A DNA stretch of 64,000 bases from Sulfuritalea sp. (GCA_023229545.1 JALNZB010000012.1:1-64000); one strand, 5' to 3'. Shown: positions 46,067 to 54,834, counted from the stretch's first letter. Program-made: numbers and translations. Notes: a model not told the origin generated them from the letters alone.

Positions 46067-47300
46067 CCAACTCGATCGTGCGTGCCGTCGCACCGCGATG
46101 GCGCTCGGCAAAGGCGCGCCCGGCCGCACTCATGCGTGTTCTGCTTTCGGCATTTGCCAGCAGGACATTGGCCTGAGTTGCCAGCTCGTCGGCGTCCGTG
46201 ATCGGCAGCGCCGCACCACAGGCGACAGCCTCGCGCGCCACTTCGGCAAAATTTCGCGTTGACGGGCCGATCAGGATCGGCGTACCGCAGGCTGCCGCCT
46301 CGATCAGGTTCTGGCTGCCGAAATCGAGCAGGCTGCCGCCGATGAAGGCGGCATCGACCGAGGCGTACCAGGCGAACATCTCGCCCATGCTGTCGCCGAT
46401 CAGCACGTGGGTGGACGCCGCAATCGGCAAGCTGTCGCTGCGCCGCTGCACCGCGAAGCCGCGCTGCATCGCCAGTCGCTCCACTTCGTCGAAACGCTGC
46501 GGATGGCGAGGCACGATGACCAGCAGCGCCGTCTCATCAGCGCCGACTCTCTGCCACGCATCGAGGATCAGGACTTCCTCGCCCTCGCGCGTGCTGGCCG
46601 CCAGCCATACCGACCGGTCGCCGTAGCCGGCGCGAAACTCGCGGGCCAGTTCAAGCTGCTCGCTCGGCGCCGCGATGTCGAACTTGATGTTGCCGGTGAC
46701 GGCGACGTCGTGCGCACCGAGCGCTTCAAGACGCGCCGCGTCGTCGGTCGACTGTGCACCGACACCCGCCAGACCTTGCAGTGCTTCGCGCGCCAGGGCG
46801 GGGAAGCGTGCGTAACGCCGTTCCGAGCGTGCCGACAGGCGGGCGTTGACCAGCCACAGCCGCACACCGGTTTGCCGGCAGGCCGCAATCAGATTCGGCC
46901 ACAGCTCGGTTTCCATGATGAGGCCGAACTGCGGTCGATAATGGCGCAGGAAACGTCGCATGGCCCAGGGGGTGTCGTAGGGCAGATAGATGCGCTCGAC
47001 GCTGTCGCCGAACAGGGACTCGGATGTTTCGCGTCCGGTGGGGGTCATGTGGGTGAACAGGATGCGGTGGCCCGGATAGCACTCGCGCAGGGCGGCCACC
47101 AGCGGCTGCGCGGCGCGCGTCTCGCCGACCGACACGGCGTGCAGCCAAATAGTCGGTGCTGACGGAACGGCGTCAAATACGCCGAAGCGTTCCTTCCAGT
47201 GGCGAAGATATTCAGGCTGTTTACGCGCGCGCCAGAGCAGGTGCAGGACCGCCCAGGGCAACAGCGCGACGACGACAAGAGTGTAGATCAGGCGTGCCAT
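46047..47300 (-). CDS. waaA: 3-deoxy-D-manno-octulosonic acid (Kdo) transferase
   Basis: The 417-residue GT30 enzyme transfers Kdo to lipid A precursor on the inner membrane. It has an N-terminal membrane helix (LIYTLVVVALLPWAVLHLLW), WLHAVSVGETRAAQPLV, LIMETELWPNLI, the sugar-nucleotide motif VPRHPQRFDEV, and AAFIGGSLLDFGSQNLIEAAACGTPIL. Two dispersed-repeat copies lie in variable linkers, one sense (VGADETALL) and one antisense (AVPSAPT). It overlaps waaC by 13 bases and tolC by 20. Confidence 0.95.
   Translation of the reverse strand: MARLIYTLVVVALLPWAVLHLLWRARKQPEYLRHWKERFGVFDAVPSAPTIWLHAVSVGETRAAQPLVAALRECYPGHRILFTHMTPTGRETSESLFGDSVERIYLPYDTPWAMRRFLRHYRPQFGLIMETELWPNLIAACRQTGVRLWLVNARLSARSERRYARFPALAREALQGLAGVGAQSTDDAARLEALGAHDVAVTGNIKFDIAAPSEQLELAREFRAGYGDRSVWLAASTREGEEVLILDAWQRVGADETALLVIVPRHPQRFDEVERLAMQRGFAVQRRSDSLPIAASTHVLIGDSMGEMFAWYASVDAAFIGGSLLDFGSQNLIEAAACGTPILIGPSTRNFAEVAREAVACGAALPITDADELATQANVLLANAESRTRMSAAGRAFAERHRGATARTIELVSPAGR
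46527..46547 (-). repeat. Dispersed AGTCGGCGCTG repeat, copy 10 (inside waaA)
   Basis: GTCGGCGCTG, ATGAG, ACGGCG on the coding strand, read as VGADETA just before the VPRHP motif. It is preceded by AGAG. Confidence 0.75.
47152..47172 (+). repeat. Dispersed AGTCGGCGCTG repeat, copy 11 (inside waaA)
   Basis: GTCGGTGCTG, ACGGA, ACGGCG, antisense to waaA and read as AVPSAPT at the start of the first Rossmann half. It is preceded by AATA. Confidence 0.75.
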
Positions 47301-48241
47301 CGGAGCAGTGGAATTGCTGCCGCGAGCACGGCGTCGACGCTCGGCGGCTGGCCGCGCGCGCCGAGGTTGACGGTCGGCGTACTTGCAAGTACGCCGGTCA
47401 GCGCCGGATCGGAGGCGCAGAATAGCGCCAGCGTCGGTCGCCCCAAAGCCGCCGCGAGATGAACGAGGCCGGTATCGACGCCGACCACGATGCGCGCCGC
47501 CGCAATCATTTCAGCGAGGTCCTTAAGGCCGAGCGGCGCCACGGCAATGGCATCGGGAATGGCTAGCGCGAGTTGCTCGGCACGTTTGCGCTCGCTCGCG
47601 CTGCCCGCCGGCAGCAGGCAGGCGATGCCTTGTTCGTGCAGGGCACGGCCGAGCGCGATCCAGCGTTCCTCCGGCCACAACTTGTCGTCGCGCGAAGTCG
47701 CGGTAAGCAGTATCGCGTTCGGCTTGTTGAAAGTCGGCGCTGATGAAGCGGCGATGCCATAGTCCGGCGCACCATCGAGCGTGTAGCCGGCGGCCAGTGC
47801 GGCAAGCTGGCGGTTGCGCAGGACGGCGTGAAGATTCTTCGGCACGCTGAAGGTGGCATCGTAAAAGTGCGCCGCCAGCGGTTCGCGCGCCGACCCGGCG
47901 GCGTATCCGCAACGCTTGCCGCGCGCCATGCGGGCGATCAGCGCGCTTTTCAGCAAGCCCTGGGTGTCTATGACCAGATCGTATATTTCCGCCCGCAGCG
48001 CTGCGCGGAAAGCGCGAATCTCGTGCCATGTTACGGACGAGAATGGCGACTGGCGCCAGCGCCTGAGCGCGACCGGGATGACGCGACCGAGTCCGGGGTG
48101 GAGTCGAGGAATATCGACAAAGGCCTCCTCGACGATCCAGTCGATCCTCGCTTCGGGATAGTTGCGGCGCAGGTCGGTGACGACCGGCAGGTTGTGCACC
48201 ACGTCGCCAAGGGAGGATGTTTTGATGAGAAGAATGCGCAT
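47288..48241 (-). CDS. waaC: LPS heptosyltransferase I
   Basis: The 317-residue GT9 enzyme adds the first heptose to Kdo. It begins MRILLIKTSSLGDVVHNLPVVTDL, has IDTQGLLKSALIARM, LLTATSRDDKLWPEE and VVGVDTGLVHLAAALGRPTLALF. The ATG at 48241 is chosen by alignment with the family; the open frame upstream is unsupported. A dispersed-repeat copy encodes SSAPTF in the linker before the second half, and a perfect 22-bp palindrome lies in the C-terminal part. Confidence 0.94.
   Translation of the reverse strand: MRILLIKTSSLGDVVHNLPVVTDLRRNYPEARIDWIVEEAFVDIPRLHPGLGRVIPVALRRWRQSPFSSVTWHEIRAFRAALRAEIYDLVIDTQGLLKSALIARMARGKRCGYAAGSAREPLAAHFYDATFSVPKNLHAVLRNRQLAALAAGYTLDGAPDYGIAASSAPTFNKPNAILLTATSRDDKLWPEERWIALGRALHEQGIACLLPAGSASERKRAEQLALAIPDAIAVAPLGLKDLAEMIAAARIVVGVDTGLVHLAAALGRPTLALFCASDPALTGVLASTPTVNLGARGQPPSVDAVLAAAIPLLRWHA
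47375..47396. repeat. Perfect 22-bp palindrome inside waaC
   Basis: CGGCGTACTT (47375-47384), then GC, then AAGTACGCCG form a perfect inverted repeat around 47385. It encodes GVLASTP. It could be a protein-binding site or a cruciform. Confidence 0.85.
47733..47753 (+). repeat. Dispersed AGTCGGCGCTG repeat, copy 12 (inside waaC)
   Basis: GTCGGCGCTG, ATGAA, GCGGCG, antisense to waaC and read as ASSAPTF in the inter-domain linker. It is preceded by GAA. Confidence 0.65.
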
Positions 48242-48302
48242 CGGTGGGAGCGGGATGACGCCTTGCGCCGTAAAATGCATCCAACCGCAATTATAGCTGC
48301 CC

Positions 48303-49067
48303 ATGACTTCAGACGACCGCCAGCCCCTTTCCGCCGTCCTGATTACCAGGAACGCCGCCAGCCAACTCGCCGAGTGCCTCGCCAGTCTGGCGTTCTGCGA
48401 CGAAATCCTCGTCGTCGATTCCGCCAGCGAAGACGCCACGGTGGAGATTGCCGAACGCCACGGCGCGCGGGTTATTCAATCCGAGTGGCGCGGTTTCGGG
48501 CCGCAGAAGCAGTTTGCGGTCGAGCAGGCAAAGCACGACTGGGTGCTCTGCATCGATGCCGACGAGCGGGTGAGTGAGCGCTTGCGGCAGAGCATCGTCG
48601 CCGCTCCGTCAGCGCCGACCTTCAGCGCTTGGCGTTTCGCCCGCTGCAACCGTTTCATGGGCCGCTACCTGCGCCACGGCGAAGGCTACCCGGACTGGAG
48701 CCTGCGCCTTTTCGACCGGCGCCATGCGCGCTGGTCGGACGATGCGGTGCACGAAAAGGTGATCGCCGCCGGAGAAATCGGCACTCTGCCCGGCGACCTG
48801 CTGCATGACTCGGCCGAAACGCTGGACAGCTATCTCGCCAAGCAAAACCGTTACACCACGCTGGCCGCGCAAGCGGCGCTGGCCGCCGGTTGCCGGGCAA
48901 GCGTGGCGCAACTGCTGTTGTCGCCGCTACTGCGCTTCATCAAGTTCTACCTGCTGCGACGCGGATTTCTGGACGGCCTGCCGGGGCTGGTGCATATCCT
49001 CGTCGGCTGCCAGAACAGCTTCTTCAAGTATGCGAAAATGCTGGCTTTTCAGAGAGACGGCCAATGA
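48303..49067 (+). CDS. GT2 glycosyltransferase of LPS-core type
   Basis: The 254-residue enzyme has the GT-A fold: SAVLITRNAASQLAECLASL, EILVVDSASEDATVEIAE, and the metal-binding CIDADERVS. The C-terminal hydrophobic part (LLRFIKFYLLRRGFLDGLPGLVHI) resembles WaaE-like beta-1,4-glucosyltransferases that modify the inner-core heptose; the exact sugar is unknown. It is divergent from waaC and overlaps the epimerase gene by 4 bases. A repeat copy lies in its central linker. Confidence 0.88.
   Translation: MTSDDRQPLSAVLITRNAASQLAECLASLAFCDEILVVDSASEDATVEIAERHGARVIQSEWRGFGPQKQFAVEQAKHDWVLCIDADERVSERLRQSIVAAPSAPTFSAWRFARCNRFMGRYLRHGEGYPDWSLRLFDRRHARWSDDAVHEKVIAAGEIGTLPGDLLHDSAETLDSYLAKQNRYTTLAAQAALAAGCRASVAQLLLSPLLRFIKFYLLRRGFLDGLPGLVHILVGCQNSFFKYAKMLAFQRDGQ
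48599..48619 (-). repeat. Dispersed AGTCGGCGCTG repeat, copy 13 (GT2 gene)
   Basis: GTCGGCGCTG, ACGGA, GCGGCG on the strand opposite the gene, read in the gene as AAPSAPTF. It is preceded by AAG. Confidence 0.7.
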
Positions 49068-50071
49068 AAGTTCTGCTTACCGGCGCCGCCGGTTTTATCG
49101 GCATGCATGTCTGCGAGCGCCTGCTGGCGCGCGGCGACGAGGTGATCGGGGTGGACAACCTCAACGACTACTACGACGTGGCCTTGAAGGAGGCGCGTCT
49201 GGCGCGGCTCACGCCCAATCCGCGCTTCAGGCTTTCCCGACTGGATATCGCCGACCGGGATGGCATTGCCGCCCTGTTCGCCAGTGAGCGCCCGCAGCGC
49301 GTCATCAATCTGGCGGCGCAGGCCGGCGTGCGCTACTCGCTGCAAAATCCGCACGCCTATGTCGACAGCAACGTCGTCGGCTTTGTCAATATTCTTGAAG
49401 GCTGCCGCCACAGCGGCGTCGAGCACTTCGTCTATGCCAGCAGTTCCAGCATCTACGGCGGCAACGAGCGCTTGCCGTTTTCGGAACACGACAACGTCGA
49501 TCATCCGGTCAGCATCTATGCCGCGACCAAGAAGTCCAACGAGTTGATGGCCCACACCTACAGCCATTTGTTCAATGTGCCGACCACCGGACTGCGCTTC
49601 TTCACCGTGTATGGGCCGTGGGGCCGACCCGACATGGCCCTGTTTCTGTTTACCAAGGCCATCCTCGAAGACCGTCCGATCGATGTCTTCAACCACGGCA
49701 AAATGCGGCGCGACTTCACCTACATCGACGACATCGCCGAAGGCGTGATCCGCGTCCTCGACCGTCCGCCGCAGGCCAATCCCGACTTCGACAAGCAGGT
49801 GCCCGATCCGGCGACCAGTTGGGCGCCGTACCGCGTGTTCAACGTCGGCAACAACCAGCCGGTCGAACTGATGGCCTATGTCGATGCGCTGGAACAGGCG
49901 TTGGGCAAAAAGGCGACGCGGAACTTTCTGCCCTTGCAGGATGGCGACGTGCCGGCGACTTACGCCGATACCACCGAGCTCAACCGCGTCACCGGCTTTG
50001 TACCCAAGACGCCAGTGGTCGACGGCGTGCGCCGCTTTGTCGATTGGTACCGGAGTTACATGAATGCCTGA
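49064..50071 (+). CDS. UDP-glucuronate 4-epimerase-like NAD-dependent sugar epimerase
   Basis: The 335-residue SDR enzyme has a Rossmann start VLLTGAAGFIGMHVCERLL, the catalytic ASSSSIYG Ser and YAATKKSNE (Tyr, Lys), and the family pieces GVDNLNDYYDVALKEARLARL and TTGLRFFTVYGPWGRPDMAL. These match UDP-glucuronate 4-epimerases that make UDP-galacturonate. Start at 49064 overlaps the GT2 stop by 4 bases, stop overlaps manC by 8. Confidence 0.88.
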   Translation: MKVLLTGAAGFIGMHVCERLLARGDEVIGVDNLNDYYDVALKEARLARLTPNPRFRLSRLDIADRDGIAALFASERPQRVINLAAQAGVRYSLQNPHAYVDSNVVGFVNILEGCRHSGVEHFVYASSSSIYGGNERLPFSEHDNVDHPVSIYAATKKSNELMAHTYSHLFNVPTTGLRFFTVYGPWGRPDMALFLFTKAILEDRPIDVFNHGKMRRDFTYIDDIAEGVIRVLDRPPQANPDFDKQVPDPATSWAPYRVFNVGNNQPVELMAYVDALEQALGKKATRNFLPLQDGDVPATYADTTELNRVTGFVPKTPVVDGVRRFVDWYRSYMNA

Positions 50072-51518
50072 GTCGCGGCTGGTCCCTGTTGTTCTCAGCG
50101 GCGGTTCTGGCACGCGCCTGTGGCCGGTGTCGCGCGAGAAGCATCCGAAGCAGTTGCAGCCTTTGCTGGGCGGCGAGAGCTTGTTGCAAAACACCCTGCG
50201 GCGCCTGCAAGGCTTGCCGCTGGGGACGCCGATCGTTGTCAGCAACCAGGAATATCGCTTCATCACCGCCGAGCAATTGCGCCAGCTCGGGCTGGCGGAC
50301 TGGACGCTACTGCTGGAGCCCGCCGGTCGCAATACCGCTCCGGCGCTGACGGTCGCCGCGCTTTATGCTATTCGCGATGGCGCCGATCCGGTGTTGCTGG
50401 CGACTCCGGCGGATCACCATATCCGCCATGTCGGCGCGTTCAGGCAGGCCGTGCTGCGCGGGTTGCCGGAGGCGGAGAACGGCGCCGTGGTGACTTTCGG
50501 CATCGTCCCCGATCGCCCCGAAACCGGCTTCGGCTATATCGAGTCAAGAGTCGGCGCTGATGGCACGGCGCCTGGGGCGCCCATGGACCTGCTGGCTTTC
50601 CGCGAGAAGCCGGATGCGGCGACGGCACAGACCTATGTGGCCGGCGGCAGACACTTCTGGAACAGCGGCATTTTCATGTTGCGCGCGTCGGTGTGGCTCA
50701 AGGCCATCGGCCACTTCGCGCCGGAGATTCTGGCGGCCTGTCGCAAGGCAGTCGACGGCGCGCAGGACGATGGCGATTTCGTGCGGCTCGACGCGGTGGC
50801 CTTCGCCGCATCCCCCGCCGATTCCATTGACTATGCGGTGATGGAAAAGCTTCCCGCCGCCAGCGAACTCGATATCCCCTGCCGCGTGGTTCCTCTCGCT
50901 GTCGGCTGGTCGGATGTCGGCGCCTGGGACGCGCTGTGGCAAGCCATCGACCGCGACACCGATGACAATGCTATCAGGGGCGATGTCTGGCTGGAGGATT
51001 CGCACGGCAACCTGGTGATCGCCGAACATGGCCTCGTCGCCTGCATTGGCTGCGAGGACATGGTGGTGGTGGAAACGGCGGATGCCGTGCTGATCGCGCC
51101 CAAGTCCCGCACGCAGGAGGTAAAACGCATCGTCAGCCGCCTCAAGGCGGCCGGTCGCAGCGAAGCCGATCTGCATCGCAAGGTGCATCGGCCCTGGGGC
51201 TGGTACGACGGCATCGACAGCGGCGAGCGGTTTCAGGTCAAGCGCATCGTGGTCAGCCCCGGCGCCATCCTTTCGCTGCAAATGCACCACCATCGCGCCG
51301 AGCACTGGGTGGTGGTACGCGGCACCGCCAGGGTTACCCGCGGCGAAGAAATCATCCTGCTCGGCGAGAACGAATCGACCTACATTCCGCTCGGCGTCAA
51401 GCATCGCCTGGAAAACCCCGGCCAGATACCGCTCGAAATCATCGAGGTACAGTCGGGCAGTTATCTGGGCGAGGATGATATCGTGCGCTTTGAAGACAAC
51501 TACGGACGCCAGCAATGA
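50064..51518 (+). CDS. manC: Mannose-1-phosphate guanylyltransferase / mannose-6-phosphate isomerase
   Basis: The 484-residue bifunctional protein has the N-terminal pyrophosphorylase signature VVLSGGSGTRLWPVSREKHPKQL and a C-terminal cupin (FQVKRIVVSPGAILSLQMHHHRAEHWVVVRGTA) that is the type II isomerase. It makes GDP-mannose for gmd-fcl. A dispersed-repeat copy encodes VGADGTAPGAP in a loop that is variable in the family. Stop overlaps gmd by 4 bases. No phosphomannomutase is in the window. Confidence 0.96.
   Translation: MPESRLVPVVLSGGSGTRLWPVSREKHPKQLQPLLGGESLLQNTLRRLQGLPLGTPIVVSNQEYRFITAEQLRQLGLADWTLLLEPAGRNTAPALTVAALYAIRDGADPVLLATPADHHIRHVGAFRQAVLRGLPEAENGAVVTFGIVPDRPETGFGYIESRVGADGTAPGAPMDLLAFREKPDAATAQTYVAGGRHFWNSGIFMLRASVWLKAIGHFAPEILAACRKAVDGAQDDGDFVRLDAVAFAASPADSIDYAVMEKLPAASELDIPCRVVPLAVGWSDVGAWDALWQAIDRDTDDNAIRGDVWLEDSHGNLVIAEHGLVACIGCEDMVVVETADAVLIAPKSRTQEVKRIVSRLKAAGRSEADLHRKVHRPWGWYDGIDSGERFQVKRIVVSPGAILSLQMHHHRAEHWVVVRGTARVTRGEEIILLGENESTYIPLGVKHRLENPGQIPLEIIEVQSGSYLGEDDIVRFEDNYGRQQ
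50550..50570 (+). repeat. Dispersed AGTCGGCGCTG repeat, copy 14 (inside manC)
   Basis: GTCGGCGCTG, ATGGC, ACGGCG, read as VGADGTA and preceded by AAGA. With flanking bases it forms a GGCGCC-TGG-GGCGCC hairpin (50567-50581), like the one at copy 5. Confidence 0.8.
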
Positions 51519-52603
51519 CCCATAAAATCGCGCTGATTACCGGCATCACCGGCCAGGACGTCGCCTATCTCGCCGAATTTCTGCTCGACAAGGGCTACGA
51601 CGTGCACGGCATCAAGCGCCGCACCTCGCTGTTCAATACCGATCGCATCGATCACCTGTATCAGGACCCGCACGAGAAGAACCGGCGATTCAGCCTGCAT
51701 CACGGCGACATGACCGACAGTTCGAGCCTGGTGCGCATCATCCAGCAGACGCAACCCGACGAAATCTACAATCTTGCTGCGCAAAGCCATGTCGCCGTGA
51801 GCTTCGAGGAGCCCGAGTACACCGCCAATTCCGATGCGCTGGGCGCCCTGCGCGTGCTTGAGGCCATCCGCATCCTCGGCATGGAGAAAAAGACCCGCTT
51901 CTACCAAGCCAGCACGTCCGAGCTCTTCGGTCTGGTGCAGGAAACGCCGCAAAAGGAAACCACGCCCTTCTATCCGCGCAGTCCCTACGCGGTGGCCAAG
52001 CTCTATGCCTACTGGATCACGGTGAATTACCGCGAGGCCTATGGCATGTATGCCTGCAATGGCATTTTGTTCAACCACGAGTCGCCGATTCGCGGCGAGA
52101 CCTTCGTCACGCGCAAGATCACCCGCGCCCTGGCGCGCATCAAGCTCGGCTTGCAGGATTGCCTGTTTCTCGGCAATCTGGATGCAAAGCGCGACTGGGG
52201 TCATGCCCGCGACTACATCGAGATGCAGTGGCTGATGTTGCAACAGGATCATGCCGAGGATTTCGTCATCGCCACCGGCGTGCAATACAGCGTGCGCGAT
52301 TTCGTCAACGCGGCGGCAGCCGAGATCGGCATTGCGGTCGAATGGCGCGGTAAGGGCGTGGACGAAAAGGGCTACGACGCGCAAGGCAAATGCATCGTTC
52401 AGGTCGACCCGCGCTACTTCCGGCCGACCGAAGTCGAAACGCTATTGGGCGACGCGACCAAGGCGCGTGAAAAACTGGGATGGACACCGAAGATCACCTT
52501 CGCCGAACTCGTCGCCGAAATGGTGAGGGAAGATCTCAAGGCGGCAGAGCGCGACGAGCTGATCAAGAAGCATGGCTACCAGGCCATGGATCGTCACGAA
52601 TGA
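51515..52603 (+). CDS. gmd: GDP-mannose 4,6-dehydratase
   Basis: The 362-residue SDR enzyme gives GDP-4-keto-6-deoxymannose. It matches the family in KRRTSLFNTDRIDHLYQDPH, AQSHVAVSFEEPEYTA, FYQASTSELFGLVQETPQKE and SPYAVAKLYAYWI (Tyr/Lys). The dinucleotide motif, normally GITGQDG, reads GITGQDV: the third glycine is Val16 (codon 51560-51562), which is unusual. manC, gmd and fcl form one operon toward GDP-L-fucose. Confidence 0.95.
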   Translation: MTHKIALITGITGQDVAYLAEFLLDKGYDVHGIKRRTSLFNTDRIDHLYQDPHEKNRRFSLHHGDMTDSSSLVRIIQQTQPDEIYNLAAQSHVAVSFEEPEYTANSDALGALRVLEAIRILGMEKKTRFYQASTSELFGLVQETPQKETTPFYPRSPYAVAKLYAYWITVNYREAYGMYACNGILFNHESPIRGETFVTRKITRALARIKLGLQDCLFLGNLDAKRDWGHARDYIEMQWLMLQQDHAEDFVIATGVQYSVRDFVNAAAAEIGIAVEWRGKGVDEKGYDAQGKCIVQVDPRYFRPTEVETLLGDATKAREKLGWTPKITFAELVAEMVREDLKAAERDELIKKHGYQAMDRHE

Positions 52604-52610
52604 TGGATAG

Positions 52611-53546
52611 ATGATGGAAACTGCGGCGAAGATATACGTTGCCGGCCACCGCGGCATGGTGGGTTCCGCGCTGGTTCGCCGCTTGCAGCAAGCCGGCTAC
52701 GACAATATCCTCACCCGCACCCATGCCGAACTGGATCTGCTGAATCAGGCCGCGACACAGGCTTTTCTGGCGCAGGAAAGACCCGATTTCATTTTCATCG
52801 CCGCCGCCATCGTCGGCGGCATAAATGCCAACAACACGTTGCGCGCCGACTTCATCTACCAGAACCTGATGGTCGAGGCCAACCTGATCCACGGCGCATG
52901 GCTCGCCGGCGTTCAGCGTCTGTGTTTCCTCGGCTCGAGCTGCATTTATCCGCGCGACTGCCCGCAGCCGATCAGGGAAGACTATCTGCTTACCGGTCCG
53001 CTGGAGCAGACCAACGAGCCCTATGCGGTCGCCAAGATTGCCGGCATCAAGCTGTGCGAAAGCTACAATCGTCAGCACGGCACACGCTACTTCTCGGTCA
53101 TGCCCACCAACTTGTACGGCCCCAACGATCACTACGATCTGGCGAAAAGCCACGTGCTGCCGGCGCTGATTCGCAAGGCGCATGAAGCGAAGCGGCGTGG
53201 CGACAGCGAACTCGTGGTGTGGGGCAGCGGCACGCCGAGGCGAGAGTTTCTTTATGTCGATGACCTGGCGGACGCCTGCGTCTTTCTCATGGAACAGGGT
53301 GTCGCCGACGGCTTCTACAACATCGGCGTCGGCGAGGATGTGACGATTCGCCAACTCGCCGAATCCGTTATGTCCGTGACCGGATTCACGGGCAATATCG
53401 TGTTCGACTCCACCAAGCCGGACGGTACGCCGCGCAAACTGCTCGATGTCAGTCGTCTGAGCGGGATCGGCTGGCGCGCGCGTACCCCGCTGCGCGAAGG
53501 CATCGCGCTGGCCTACAAGGATTTTCTGGCGCGGCATGCCGGCTGA
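52611..53546 (+). CDS. fcl: GDP-L-fucose synthase
   Basis: The 311-residue epimerase-reductase has VAGHRGMVGSALVRRL, FLGSSCIYPRDCPQPI, and EPYAVAKIAGIKLCESY (Tyr, Lys). It converts the Gmd product to GDP-L-fucose with NADPH. Two start ATGs exist (52611 and 52614); GGAT precedes both. Its end overlaps the ligase gene by 11 bases. Confidence 0.95.
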   Translation: MMETAAKIYVAGHRGMVGSALVRRLQQAGYDNILTRTHAELDLLNQAATQAFLAQERPDFIFIAAAIVGGINANNTLRADFIYQNLMVEANLIHGAWLAGVQRLCFLGSSCIYPRDCPQPIREDYLLTGPLEQTNEPYAVAKIAGIKLCESYNRQHGTRYFSVMPTNLYGPNDHYDLAKSHVLPALIRKAHEAKRRGDSELVVWGSGTPRREFLYVDDLADACVFLMEQGVADGFYNIGVGEDVTIRQLAESVMSVTGFTGNIVFDSTKPDGTPRKLLDVSRLSGIGWRARTPLREGIALAYKDFLARHAG

Positions 53547-54417
53547 CAGTCGTCACCCACGCAAGTTGTTGCGACGTTTTCTGGACCTGTTATTCACGCT
53601 GATTGTCTCGGCAGCGGTCTCGCCGGCATTCGTCGTGGCGGCGGAATCTCCCGCCCTGATACTGGCCGAGCGCTATCGCGGCGATATCGATGTTTCGCGC
53701 TACTGGGTCAGCGAAAAACTCGACGGCGTGCGCGCCAGTTGGGATGGCAAGAATCTCCGGTTTCGCAGCGGCAACCCGGCCCCCGCCCCGAAGTGGTTTC
53801 TCGACGCCTTGTCCCGCCAGCCGCTGGATGGCGAACTCTGGCTCGGGCGCGGCACTTTCGATCAACTCTCGGCCATCGTCCGCCGCCAGTTGCCTGACGA
53901 TGCCGAATGGCGGCGCGTGCGTTACATGATTTTTGAATTGCCGAACGCTCCCGGCAGCTTTACCGACCGCGTCGAACAGATCAAGGCCATTACCGCCGCC
54001 GCGAATTTACCTTGGCTGCAAGCCGTTCCTCAATTCCGTTTGCCCGATGCGGTCGCGCTGCAGAAGAAGCTGCGCGATATTGTCCGTAGCGGCGGCGAAG
54101 GCCTGATGCTTCATCGCGACGATGCCGTCTATGAAACCGGTCGTTCCAGCGCCTTGCTCAAGGTGACGCCGTGGCAGGATGCCGAAGCGACCGTGGTCGC
54201 CCATCTGCCGGGCCAAGGCAAATACATCGGCATGGTCGGCGCGCTGCGCATGGAATTGCCCGACGGTCGTCGCTTCGCCCTGGGCAGCGGTCTGACCGAC
54301 GCCCTGCGCCGCAACCCGCCGCCGGCGGGTGCGCTCATCACCTACCGCTATCGCGAACTCACGCCCAACGGCATGCCGCGCTTTCCGAGGTATCTGCGGG
54401 TGCGTGAGCCGCTTTGA
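53536..54417 (+). CDS. Periplasmic ATP-dependent DNA ligase (LigE type)
   Basis: The 293-residue protein has an N-terminal signal (LLFTLIVSAAVSPAFVVAA), then ligase motifs: SEKLDGVRA with the AMP-binding Lys, DGELW, RYMIFELP, SGGEGLMLHRDD, LLKVTPWQDAEATVV and an OB domain at the C-terminus. Small secreted LigE enzymes seal nicks and are linked to biofilm DNA and DNA uptake in proteobacteria. Its place at the end of a polysaccharide operon, overlapping fcl, is unusual. Confidence 0.9.
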   Translation: MPADSRHPRKLLRRFLDLLFTLIVSAAVSPAFVVAAESPALILAERYRGDIDVSRYWVSEKLDGVRASWDGKNLRFRSGNPAPAPKWFLDALSRQPLDGELWLGRGTFDQLSAIVRRQLPDDAEWRRVRYMIFELPNAPGSFTDRVEQIKAITAAANLPWLQAVPQFRLPDAVALQKKLRDIVRSGGEGLMLHRDDAVYETGRSSALLKVTPWQDAEATVVAHLPGQGKYIGMVGALRMELPDGRRFALGSGLTDALRRNPPPAGALITYRYRELTPNGMPRFPRYLRVREPL

Positions 54418-54441
54418 CGGCGCCTCCAGCGCATTACACCG

Positions 54442-54834
54442 TCAGCATTGCTCCCACGGCAGGCCTTCAAAGCGCCAGCCATTCATCGAACCGCGATGAT
54501 GGGTGTCGTCGAGTTCGCCCTCGAAACCGAACAGCACGTTGAATACCTGCGTGAAGCCAGCGGCTTCGAGCGCATGGCCGGCGTCGACCGAACGATTGCC
54601 GCTGCGGCAGATCAGCACCACGGGGCGATCGCCCGAATGTCCGGCAAGCTTTTTCACTTCACCGGCAAAGTGGGGGTTGACTTCCCAGTCGGGGCCGTCA
54701 TTCCATGACACATGGCTGACGCCGGCGGGATGGCCGACGAAGAAGAATTCCATTTCGCTGCGGCAATCGACGAACAGCGCTTTGGGATTGTCGCGAAGAA
54801 ACTGGGCGGCTTCTTTGGGGGTCAGATGTTCCAT
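54442..54834 (-). CDS. Rhodanese-like sulfurtransferase
   Basis: The 130-residue protein has one rhodanese domain: LFVDCRSEMEFFFVGHPAGV and the active-site loop VLICRSGNRSVDAG with Cys. GGAG lies six bases before the ATG at 54834; the longer upstream frame is unsupported. It is convergent with the ligase gene. Confidence 0.9.
   Translation of the reverse strand: MEHLTPKEAAQFLRDNPKALFVDCRSEMEFFFVGHPAGVSHVSWNDGPDWEVNPHFAGEVKKLAGHSGDRPVVLICRSGNRSVDAGHALEAAGFTQVFNVLFGFEGELDDTHHRGSMNGWRFEGLPWEQC

Noticed and set aside
50881..50940. Repeat-like GTCGGCGCC sequences in manC, guaC, thiE and metH
   Set aside because: They lie in conserved family motifs (for example SDVGAWDAL, GGGADFIML) and match only the left 9-10 bases.
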